NCBI GenBank assembly: GCA_963555705.1
Contig: OY743184.1
Span: 21,689,859 to 21,753,858, forward strand
DNA: 64,000 bases
Origin: Ligustrum vulgare
Taxonomy: Eukaryota > Streptophyta > Magnoliopsida > Lamiales > Oleaceae
Direction: 5' to 3'
Below the pieces are notes generated by a model. The model was given only the letters and a program-made list of their open reading frames with translations, searched no databases and was not told the DNA's origin. The position numbers and the translations under genes are program-made. Of the stretch, positions 22,680-32,015 are shown one piece after another; within the stretch, counting starts at the first letter, position 1; the number at the start of each line of letters is the position of its first letter.

Positions 22680-25561
22680 GAAAAAAAATGGGAATGCCCC
22701 GCTAACCTCTCAAGCATTTGGTCAATAAAGGGGAGAGGAAAATGATCTTTTCGAGTGGCATTGTTCAACTTTTGGTAGTCAATGTACACTCTCCATCCCG
22801 TCACGGGCCTTGTAGGAATAAGCTCGTTGTTCTCATTTTCAACCACCGTGACACCTCCTTTCTTTGGAACACATTGGACGGGACTCACCCATGCATTATC
22901 CGAGATTGGATAGATAATTCCCGCATCCAACCACTTCAATACCTCGGCTTTCACCACTTCCTTCATGTTTGGATTTAGACGGCGTTGGTGCTCCACTGTT
23001 GGTTTGAAGTCATCCTCCATGAGGATTTTATGCATGCACAAGGTAGGGATAATACCCTTGATATCCAACATAGTCCACCCAATAGCCATTTTATGCATTT
23101 TCAACACCTCAAGTAGTTTTTCTTCCTCCACTTCATCCAACAAATTCGAGATAATAACGGGAAGAGTAGAAGAATCACCCAAGTATGCATACCTCAAATG
23201 TGATGGAAGAGGTTTGAGCTCAAGAGTTGAGGCTTGTTGAATGGAGGGTAGTGACGGAGAAGAGCTCTCTCCCAATTCTTCAAAATATGGCCTCTTCTTG
23301 AAGGGATAAAATTTGGAAGTATCCAAGTGTTGTGACATCCTTCCGATGTCTAAATCATCCTCTCCCTTAGTGGTTATAGAGTGAGCAATGCAAGTCTCAA
23401 GGGGATCCTTAGATGGCCCATAAATGAATGATGTAACCACTTCTTGATCAATGATGTCTACTCGGGAGCATAAATTTACCTCGGCGGGATACTTAATGGA
23501 TTTCATGATGTCGAATGTGATTTGCTCATCTTGAACCCTCAATATCAATTTGCCTCCTTGCACATCTATTAAAGCCCGACCAGTTGCTAGGAAGGGTCTT
23601 CCCAAGATGATTGGGATATTAAGGTCTTTTGCCATATCAAGAATGATAAAATCGGTGGGGAAAATGAATTTGTCCACCTTGATTAGCACATCCTCAACAA
23701 TACCACACGGGTGCTTAATAGAGCGATCGGCCAATTGCAATGAAACTGTGGTTGGCTTCACCTCTCCCATGCCCAATCTCCTGAAAATAGACAAAGGCAT
23801 TAAATTATTACTAGCACCAAGATCACATAATGCTTTTCCAAAAGTTAAATCACCAATAGTACAAGGAATAGTAAAACTCCCTGGATCTTTGATTTTTGGA
23901 GGCAATTTGTTTTTTAGTATGGCACTACACCCTTCTGTGAGCATCACAGTTTCATGATCTTCTAGCCTCCTTTTGTTTGAAAGTATGCCTTTCATAAACT
24001 TTGCATAGCTAGGCATTTGTGCTAATGCATCGGAAAATGGTATGTTGATGTGAAGTTTCTTGAAGACTTCAAGAAATTTACCAAACTGTGCATCCACCTT
24101 GTGCTTTTGGAGTCTTTGAGGAAAAGGAATGGGAGGCACATAAGCTTTCACTGGAGTAGGCACCTTTGTTGAGGTCTCCCCACTTTCCTTCAATGTTGCA
24201 TCATTTTCATTCGCCTCCTCAACATGCTCATTACCTTTTTCTTTCACCTCGGGTTGTGCCACATGTTGCTTTACCGTGATTTTCGGTAATTGAATTTCAC
24301 TTCTTGTAGTGATGGCTTGCACATTTTCCCTTGTATTGATCTCGGTATTGCTTGACAAGGCTCCTTGTTGTCTCTTCGTCATCATTTTTGCCAATTGCCC
24401 AACTTGAGTCTCAAGATTTTTGATAGAAGCCTCTTGATTTTTGAGAATAGTATTAGTCTTGTTCATGTATTGCATGAGTATCTCCTCAATGGAAGGCTTC
24501 TTCTCTTGGGGTGGTGGAGATTGAACAAAACCGGGAGGATTTACTTGATTTTGATTGTTGGACCAAGAAAAATTCGGATGATTCCTCCAACCCGGATTGT
24601 ATGTATTGGAGTAAGGATTGCCTTGTGGTCGGTTGAAATTTTGAGCATAATTCACTTGCTCATTTGAAGTAGAAGCCATTTTGAGCATGGGACATTCCTC
24701 GACCTTGTGTGCTGCTCCACATACATCGCAAATAGAAATGGGAGGGTAGATTACTTTTACCGTATGTTGAGAAGACAAATCATCACACTTCTTGAATAGA
24801 AGGTCCATCTTTGCCGATAAAGCCGCATATGCATCAACTTCATGAATTCCCACGGCTTTCTTTGGTACCATGCGGTCGGTTGGCCAAGTAGAATTATGAC
24901 TAGCCATCCTCTCAAAGAGCTCAATTGCCTCATTAGGTGATTTTGTAGTGATAGCTCCATTGGAGGCCGAATCAACCGTCACTCGACTAGATGGATTCAT
25001 CCCAAGATAGAAATATTGAACTTGCATTTGCTTGGTGAACCCATGATTTGGACATTTCCTCAACATCTCCTTGAATCTTTCCCATGCCTCATAGAAACAT
25101 TCAGTGTCAAGTTGTCGCAATGTGGAGATATCATTCTTCAATTTAGCCACTTTTGATGGAGGAAAGTATTTTGTAGTGAACGTTTGAGCAAGATCATTCC
25201 ATGTTATAATACTTCCAACCGGGTTGGCATATAACCATTCACGAGCTCCATCTCTAAGGTTATGTGGAAATAACCACATGTTGATAGCCTCCTTGCTAAT
25301 TCTCGAATAATCAAAGTTACTACACATCTCCAAAAACCGCGAGATGTGAGTAAATGGATTCTCCTCGATTATTCCATAGAATTGTAGATGCTCCTTGAAA
25401 AGATTTATCACATCCGGCTTTAGATGAAAGTCCGGACGTCCAAATGGGGGATATGTGATGCTTCCTCGATTTTGAGTGATGAGAGGGACCATGAATTGCC
25501 CCATTGGTCTATCATCTTCATCAATAGCGGGGTTTGCACCACCTTGGTTGTTGTCCCCCAT
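22646..25561 (-). CDS. Athila Gag, protease and start of reverse transcriptase
   Basis: This frame of 971 residues starts at the ATG at 25561 (MGDNNQGG). The same frame is open further upstream to an ATG at 25673, except for one TAA at 25665-25667, so the original Gag may have begun there. It contains a capsid-like Gag, a CDVCGAAHKVEEC knuckle (about 24690-24735), a CDLGASNNLMPLS protease (about 23800-23835) and the first RT motifs. It leaves the RT frame at an A8 run on the plus strand (22681-22688) and ends in about 8 unrelated residues. Gag packages RNA, and the protease cleaves the polyprotein. Confidence 0.88.
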   Translation of the reverse strand: MGDNNQGGANPAIDEDDRPMGQFMVPLITQNRGSITYPPFGRPDFHLKPDVINLFKEHLQFYGIIEENPFTHISRFLEMCSNFDYSRISKEAINMWLFPHNLRDGAREWLYANPVGSIITWNDLAQTFTTKYFPPSKVAKLKNDISTLRQLDTECFYEAWERFKEMLRKCPNHGFTKQMQVQYFYLGMNPSSRVTVDSASNGAITTKSPNEAIELFERMASHNSTWPTDRMVPKKAVGIHEVDAYAALSAKMDLLFKKCDDLSSQHTVKVIYPPISICDVCGAAHKVEECPMLKMASTSNEQVNYAQNFNRPQGNPYSNTYNPGWRNHPNFSWSNNQNQVNPPGFVQSPPPQEKKPSIEEILMQYMNKTNTILKNQEASIKNLETQVGQLAKMMTKRQQGALSSNTEINTRENVQAITTRSEIQLPKITVKQHVAQPEVKEKGNEHVEEANENDATLKESGETSTKVPTPVKAYVPPIPFPQRLQKHKVDAQFGKFLEVFKKLHINIPFSDALAQMPSYAKFMKGILSNKRRLEDHETVMLTEGCSAILKNKLPPKIKDPGSFTIPCTIGDLTFGKALCDLGASNNLMPLSIFRRLGMGEVKPTTVSLQLADRSIKHPCGIVEDVLIKVDKFIFPTDFIILDMAKDLNIPIILGRPFLATGRALIDVQGGKLILRVQDEQITFDIMKSIKYPAEVNLCSRVDIIDQEVVTSFIYGPSKDPLETCIAHSITTKGEDDLDIGRMSQHLDTSKFYPFKKRPYFEELGESSSPSLPSIQQASTLELKPLPSHLRYAYLGDSSTLPVIISNLLDEVEEEKLLEVLKMHKMAIGWTMLDIKGIIPTLCMHKILMEDDFKPTVEHQRRLNPNMKEVVKAEVLKWLDAGIIYPISDNAWVSPVQCVPKKGGVTVVENENNELIPTRPVTGWRVYIDYQKLNNATRKDHFPLPFIDQMLERLAGHSHFFSWMDTRATIKF

Positions 25562-25786
25562 ATTGCCTTGTATTCTTTGTTGTTCAACTTGTTCTCTTCT
25601 TTCCCTAGTCCTCCTCCTAAAAGTTCGTTCGGGATCAAATGGAAGAATGTCCCAAGTTGGACGTTATTGCATAAACAAGGTAAGAGTACCTAAAAAATGA
25701 AAATAAAAAGAAGAAAGAGATGAGAATGAGAATGAGAAGACAATTCAATTAACAAAAATCAATGCATTTAGTACAAATAAAATCAA

Positions 25787-25804
25787 TCCCTGGCAACGGC
25801 GCCA
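25787..25804 (-). other. Primer-binding site, tRNA-Asp type
   Basis: On the minus strand this reads TGGCGCCGTTGCCAGGGA, matching the tRNA-Asp 3' end at 17 of 18 bases. A 6-base spacer separates it from the 5' LTR. This primer choice is typical of the Athila lineage. Confidence 0.9.
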
Positions 25805-25810
25805 AAAACT

Positions 25811-27292
25811 TGTTCGCTAAAATCGTATACTGCAAGTGCACGGTTTCGCGTTCAAGTAGTAAAGTGGACTAGAGAAGTCCGGGTTATCGTACCCACGAGG
25901 ATTGATTGATCTGTAACTAAAATTATTGATTTCATTTTAAGAGAAAAGTCAAGTAACATAAAAAGTTGGTTTGATGGTGAATACTAACTATCATAAAATT
26001 AAAATATGGCTACATAACAAAACTAGTTAATTAAAGCAAATGGACAACAATATGTAAAAGTTAGAATTAAAACTAATTATCCCAAGTAAACTAATAACGA
26101 CAAGAATTTGGTACTAACTAAACTAGAAAACATGAGACAATGTGTATTTAGTTTTTATAACTACATTAATTTCTTCTTTCACAAATCAAATAGTCGTAGT
26201 CAATCAATTAACCAAATTACATGGGAAACTCTAAATTAAACCTAACATGTATACTAACTTGTAAATACAATACAAAATATTGCCAACATTTTAAGATTAC
26301 ATAAACATAAATCAACATTCCTAATCACAAAAACATAAACAAAAATCAACATTCCTAATCACAAAAACATAAATATAAATGCCCAACATCCATAAACAAC
26401 CTAAAATACTTAATTAAAAATAAACTAGTCAACAATTCCAACACAATAATATTAACCCATAATAAAATAACAACAACATTTAAAAAACAACATAAACATA
26501 TGAATAATACTCAACATAAAGATTAAAAACAAGAGAATAAAGAAAACTCCCTCTTTTTGAAAAGTTCTTGAAGTAAAAATCTAAGATTTCTTCACTTCAA
26601 CACAAGTTCTTCATCAACCATTAATGTCTTCAACAACCCAAGTACAAAACATTAAATGTACAAGAAATAAATGACATTCTTGATGAAAATGTGAGAAAAT
26701 AACAATACTCAAAAGTTTAAACAACAAAAAAATACTTAAATATAAGAAAACATTACTAAATCATAAAAACATTACTTGAAAATTGCATTAAATGAGTAAA
26801 TGTTAAGAAAAATACAAGAAAAATTGAAAAAGGGGCAAGACTTACTTGGTACCCTAACAAAATCTGATTTTATCTATTTATAATACCCTAAAAATCATCC
26901 AAAAACCCTAAAAAATGCTTAGATCCGCGTAAAAGAGTGATATGGGCCGAACCGGGTTGACCCGATCCGGCCAGACAATTTTTTTAATATTTTAATTTTT
27001 ATTTTTAAGCCGCGCGATCGCGCGGTTAATTTCCCGGCGGCAGATCAGTCTCGGGTCCGTTTTGAGGTCTAAGTCGCGTTCGCGACTTGGTTCGAGCCAC
27101 GCGATCGCGTGGCTCAGGTCCCCAAACTTTCAATTTCAGCGTAATTTGCACTTCTTTTGTGGTTTTTGACCTCAAACTTGGATATTAACTTATTTAAACA
27201 TAAAATATGCATAAATTAGTAGATATTTGCTCAAGATGTTCCAAAATATGCTAATTTGAAGGTATAAAAAGTGTGTAAAAATGCACTTAACA
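25811..27292 (-). repeat. 5' LTR of the Athila element
   Basis: 1482 bp, next to the PBS. Compared with the 3' LTR it lacks about 200 bp after 27115 and has an extra 34-bp tandem copy at about 26338-26372. It also carries the CGCGATCGCGCGG palindrome at about 27010 and GCGATCGCG at about 27100. Confidence 0.93.
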
Positions 27293-27297
27293 AATAG

Positions 27298-28070
27298 CAA
27301 GCCATAAACTCCACTTGTCATTTGTTCAATCGATTTCTATATCCCTTCTTTTATTGTCGTTGCTTCACAAGATTTAATTTTCTTGGTGTAGTTAATTGCA
27401 ATCCTTGAGGAATTGAGTGAAACACGAGTGAAATGAATTCTTTGTAAGGAAACTCCACACTTGCACGACATGATCCATCCAAATACTCAAAGTGAACAAA
27501 ACTCCAATGTCCAAACTCAAGACTTGCATCAGATATTGCAAACTCTTTCAACCAATTTACTAGGCAAGTAGAAGAGATGTGAGGATGGTTAGAAAGAAGG
27601 TTGGACGGGTTGAAGGCAATGAGAAAAATCCCACCACCTAGGGATAATGTTGATAGGAGGGGAAATAGAAGAAGAGTTGGTGATGAATTTGATAATGTTT
27701 TAGGAAATGTTGGGAAGCAAAATATAGGAATACGAGTAGGAATAGAGGAGTGTGGTGTGATAGGGACTTAGATAGGGGATTTGTGAAGAAGAGTGATCCC
27801 ATGTGGGACATTAAGAACCAAATGAAAATTTTAGAAGAAAGGTTCATTGTATGAAATCGTAAATATAATGTTCACTTGAAAAAGGAAAGTGAAGGAGAGG
27901 TGGCGGTGGAATTGAAGGAAGAGCCCTTAGATAAGGAAGTTGAGAAGAAGGAGATGGGGATGGAGTTAAAATTAGGGATAATTGATAAAACTCCAATTTC
28001 ACCCCGTGCGATGCACGACATTATGTCGAAACATATAATTGCGACTTCAATATTTTCTAAATTATTTTGA
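27298..28070 (+). mobile_element. Right half of the older decayed LTR element (leader/gag-like)
   Basis: This sequence resumes the host of the Athila insertion. It is purine-rich from about 27550, with a charged frame of 64 codons at 27876-28070 (KEEPLDKEVEKKEMG). That would suit a degenerate gag, but no conserved Gag motif is present. Assignment to the same element as 15000-16821 follows from continuity across the AATAG duplication. The right boundary is unclear. A hairpin, CGTGC-GAT-GCACG, lies at about 28006-28018. Confidence 0.35.
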
Positions 28071-28681
28071 TTATATGTCAAAAATGTCAATGATAAAATA
28101 AATAGGAAAATAATAAAATGATACTGTAATTTGAAAAATGAAAAGGATAATTTAAACAATGAACAACTAATGCATAGTGTTTAAATGAAAAATAATAACT
28201 CACGCAATTGAAGTTTATTTAAAATTTTATTTTAGTTATTCGTTTTATTAAAAAAAGTATAAATTGTAAATATATTATTATCATCATCTAACATTTGAAT
28301 AGTAAAAAGAATGATAAATAAAGTACCGGAAAATAACCATATGTGTGAACTCAAAAATGAAATTGAACGAACAATTACTCAAGCTTGAACTTTGAAATAG
28401 TTGAAATCGAATTATATTTGTAATTGCAATGCATTCGAGTATTATTTTTTAGTGCTATAATTTTATTTTATTTTTAATTTAGTTTATTGTTTTACGTGAA
28501 TGACAACTATGCAATCAAGGTGTACAAATAAAAAAAATGACTATTTGCATTCTCTTTTATTATTATTATCTCAATCAGCATGAAAAAACTTTAAAATTAC
28601 CTTTGTGGAGATAAATTTTTTATTACAAATATTGTTGGTTTATTTAATCCAGTCGAAATTTCAAGGAATAGATGTAACTAA
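28071..28681. other. AT-rich intergenic DNA, nothing recognised
   Basis: No domain-bearing frame, tRNA or transposon terminus is seen on either strand. The next MITE begins at 28682, preceded by its TAA duplication. Confidence 0.6.
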
Positions 28682-28864
28682 GGCCATGTTTGGCAGCGGA
28701 AATGAAGGAATTTTAATTATTTGGTTGATTTAATTGTGCTTTCTAGGTAAAATGTTGGGTTAAAAATTGGAGAGAAAATGTGTGTGGTTAAAAAGTGGTA
28801 TGAAAAATTGTGTAAATTAATTTTTTTGTTTTTTTCCATTTAATTGCGTTAGCCAAACAGACCC
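28682..28864. mobile_element. Tourist-like MITE with TAA target duplication
   Basis: 183 bp. Inverted ends are GGCCATGTTTGGC on the left and GCCAAACAGACCC on the right. Direct TAA duplications sit at 28679-28681 and 28865-28867. The ends and the 3-bp duplication fit PIF/Harbinger-derived MITEs. The core AATTGGAGAGAAAATGTGTG is shared, in either orientation, with copies at 43990 and 55210. Confidence 0.75.
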
Positions 28865-29042
28865 TAAATTAATTAACTAACCCAATAGTACGAAGATTTT
28901 GATCATTTAAATAAGAAATTAGAGTCCGTCGTAATTGATCACAATGCATTGAAAACTTAAGTATTTAGACATTAAAATAATAAAACAAATAAATAAAAAA
29001 TATCAAACAAAACACTTTTCCAAAGAAATGGAGAATGGTTTG

Positions 29043-29545
29043 AAATAATTTTTGTTTGTATTTATTAAAAAAAGGAAAATATATTTAAAAATACACATCC
29101 AAAATATTGTGGCAACAAAAATTGCATTAACTATTTAATTTAAAAATAAATAATAAAATTAATAAATGTAAACCTAGGAAATATAGTAGGGAATCAAATA
29201 TACCGTATAAATAACATGTAATATAATCTAAATGCAAGTCTTACATGAATTCATAATTCGTTCAAATTAAAAAGGGTAGGTAAAAAATGATACAAAGTAC
29301 AAATTATGGCCAAATAGAATATAAAGAGATCAAATGGAACATTTAAGTGATAAGTTTGTAAATTAAAATAAGATAAAGATTTAATCAATTACATAATAAG
29401 TTTGAAAATAATTTTTATTTATATTTAAAAAAAATAAATTAAAATATATACACCCAGAAAACTGTTGCAATAAAAATTACATTAACTATTTAATTAAAAA
29501 ATAAATAATAATAAACATAGGTAAGTATAATAGTGGCTCGAATAT
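29043..29545. repeat. Diverged direct duplication in AT-rich DNA
   Basis: About 150 bp at 29043-29205 recurs at about 29405-29545. Shared blocks include AAAATAATTTTTRTTTRTAT, TTGCATTAACTATTTAATT and AAATAAATAATAA. No coding content is seen. It may be part of a larger unrecognised repeat. Confidence 0.55.
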
Positions 29546-29698
29546 AATCCAAAGGTAAACTTAAATAGTCAAACACGCATTAACCAAATAAATATTAATC
29601 AAATTGTTAATCATATTGTAATCAAACATGCATCAATTAACCAAATAGTTAACCATATTGAGTTCACACTAAACAACTACATTACTTTTAAATATATA

Positions 29699-30720
29699 AA
29701 TATTGTTCAAGATGGCATGAAACTTATTAAAGATGAATTGGATGGAATTAGGGATGCATTAATTAAAATTAAAATTTCACCAAATAGGAAACAAGTATTT
29801 GAGTAATTATATTTTACAATTTTGTCAAGATGCTAAAAAATTTGTCACTGGCGTATAGTATATATGGAACTTTACTTATTTATTATTAAGATCATGTCAA
29901 TGATACAAAAACTTTATCACTGAATATTATAACGCTAGACATGTAAGAAATGACAATGAGTCTATATTAATAGCAGCTGATTGAGAATTTGCTTTTAAAG
30001 TTAAAATATTTTTGACAAATTTTTATGATTCCACCAACGTAAGGTGTGTACAACTCAACTATTTCTAGAATTCTTGAACGTCTTTTTAATTATTACAAGA
30101 ACTTTGCATAAATATAGAAATGATCAATTTTTTGTTGAAATATTATTTTAAAATCAATAACGCTTTAAATTTTGATTCACCTATTACTTATAATAATTTT
30201 TAAAAAGTATTTTAGTTGACATGTATGAATCATATGCACGACGACTCAGTGCTAAAATGAGTCTGACACCCTCCGCACTAACCCATTTCGCTTCACTTAG
30301 ATAAGACAAAGTAGAACTAGAGGATATATGGGAAGAAATTAGAGATACACGAAGTACTTCTTCAAGTATGTCTCCTATATTTCATCATACATCTGAATTT
30401 CGACCATCTGATCACATTGTAATATCTTGAGAATTCAAATACTATTTTAAAGAACTGCTTAGGAACATAGAACATGCTAATTCACTACAATTTGATTTAC
30501 TTGAATTTTGGCTAATGAAAAAATCGAGATACTCGGTTGTTTCTGTTATTGCAAAATTTCTACTAACACCTCCGGCGAGTAATGAGCTTTGAAGTCTACT
30601 TTTCAGTGTAAGTAAATAGACTTTGTCCGAATTCGAGAGTCGACTTAAAGAAAATATTTTGAAAACATTAATGTGCGTCAAAAATTGGCAAGATGCTCAT
30701 TTTCATATACAAATTAAGTA
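29699..30720 (+). pseudogene. hAT-family transposase relic
   Basis: Two parts are recognisable. At 29699-29815 a frame reads NIVQDGMKLIKDELDGIR then ISPNRKQVFE, which resembles the region ahead of the hAT catalytic core. At about 30478-30700 a frame reads FDLLEFWLMKKSRYSVV, then FLLTPPASNEL, then LKTLMCVKNW. This matches the pattern of the C-terminal dimerisation domain (hATC). Stops and frameshifts separate the parts, and the catalytic core between them is decayed. No terminal inverted repeats were found. The protein would have been a DNA transposase. It is certainly non-functional here. Confidence 0.7.
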
Positions 30721-32015
30721 TTCCAAAATTATAAGTCGTCAAGTAAATGATCTTTAATTTCATCCTATTATCAAACTTTGTTAATTTCTTAATACTATTT
30801 TAATATTTTAATAAGAATTGTACACGTAACAAATTGTTCTTGTACAATTTTAATTCCGTCTACTTAAAAATCAAATTGAGTAATCGTTTCCAATTCCCAA
30901 AAAGGAAGAGGGTTGTCAACTTGTCATTTTCTTATTAAAAAAGAAGAAATTAGGGCTCGTGAGCCCAACTCAACTCGGCCTACAAGCAACCTTTGGGTGT
31001 CGAGACAAGCTCGTAGGGTAAAGGACCGAAAAAGCTCAGCTCAACCCTTTACCATCTCTACATTAAGTGATGAATAAATGTTACAACTTATACCTATTAT
31101 TGATGACAATTTGAAGTCCCTTGTAGCGTGTCATTATATTCTCAGACATCTTATATAATGACAAATTGGCAATTAAATTTCGCAGCTACTTGTACCTGAA
31201 ATTTAAGAGATAAATGTTGACATCATATAGCTTGTGCTTGGCTGACAATTTATGTTTACTTATTTAAGTCTAGAAATTTAAATTTCACTTATAACATGCC
31301 AACCATGATTAAATATGGGTGAATCCAATATGTATGAATGTTCACAGGAATTAAAACTAAAACGTGTTTGGCAGTGCATGGCTGAACAAAAATAGAAACG
31401 ATAGAAAAAATTCTGAAAGAATACAAAGATAAAATGATACAAACAAAAAATCAAGAAATAGAAAATGGATAGTCTGTTACTTGAGCACGCGAGAGTATAA
31501 TGTCGATAAGCAAGAGATCAGATCCACCAATATGGTCACAAAATGATTAGGCGTTAACATTCCATATTTTAAGTACAACAAAAATGATGATTCTCATAAA
31601 TAACGTAATGTTTTTAAGTTTAAAATTTCTATTCAGATGCTTTTCCGCCGTCTCCAGCTATTATACAGCCAGAAAAAAATATCTTGTTCTCCATTCCTTA
31701 TGGTACAGAACTCCAAAAAGTGAGCAGCATGTGTTCATGATAGCTTCTGAAAATACAGCCAGTCGGATCCAGGAAGTCGATCCAGCACGAGAGAACACTA
31801 CAAATTAAGAGGGGAAAAAAAAAATTAACACCAAAATTACAAGATAAAATGAAAAAATTTGGCAGATCTAGCACAAGCGACCGAACAGCCCTCGTTATTA
31901 ACTGGATCCGCCCCTGCTCTCAGGGGCTTCATGAAGCATGGACAAGCCATTACACGAAAAAAGCATCATCTGCCTTAGCTAAGAGTACCTGTGATTGTTG
32001 TGCTTGAGAGCATGT
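30721..32015. other. Intergenic DNA and 3' flank of the SDN gene
   Basis: No further gene is recognised. The part next to 32015 should contain the SDN 3' UTR on the minus strand, but a poly(A) site cannot be fixed from sequence alone. A short GC-richer patch at 30950-31060 (CTCGTGAGCCCAACTC) looks like an old transposon fragment of unknown type. Confidence 0.5.

Larger units (their letters stand above)
16822..27292 (-). mobile_element. Athila-lineage Ty3/gypsy LTR retrotransposon, complete but mutated
   Basis: This is a 10.5-kb element on the minus strand with a perfect 5-bp target duplication, AATAG (16817-16821 and 27293-27297). LTRs are 16822-18508 and 25811-27292. The PBS matches tRNA-Asp, and the PPT is TTTGGGGGTA. 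Gag, protease, RT, RNase H and integrase are in the usual order. Pol is cut by one homopolymer frameshift (22681-22688) and one TGA (21783-21785). No env-like frame is left in the 1.7 kb between pol and the 3' LTR. The LTRs differ by many point changes, a 34-bp duplication and a deletion of roughly 200 bp, so it is older than the chromovirus at 1020. The Athila call rests on the tRNA-Asp PBS, the CDLGAS protease and the CX2CX3HX4C knuckle. Confidence 0.92.

Noticed and set aside
28004..28020. Hairpin CGTGCGATGCACG as a reversed Helitron 3' end
   Set aside because: No CTAG or other CTRR terminus lies at the required distance on the minus strand.
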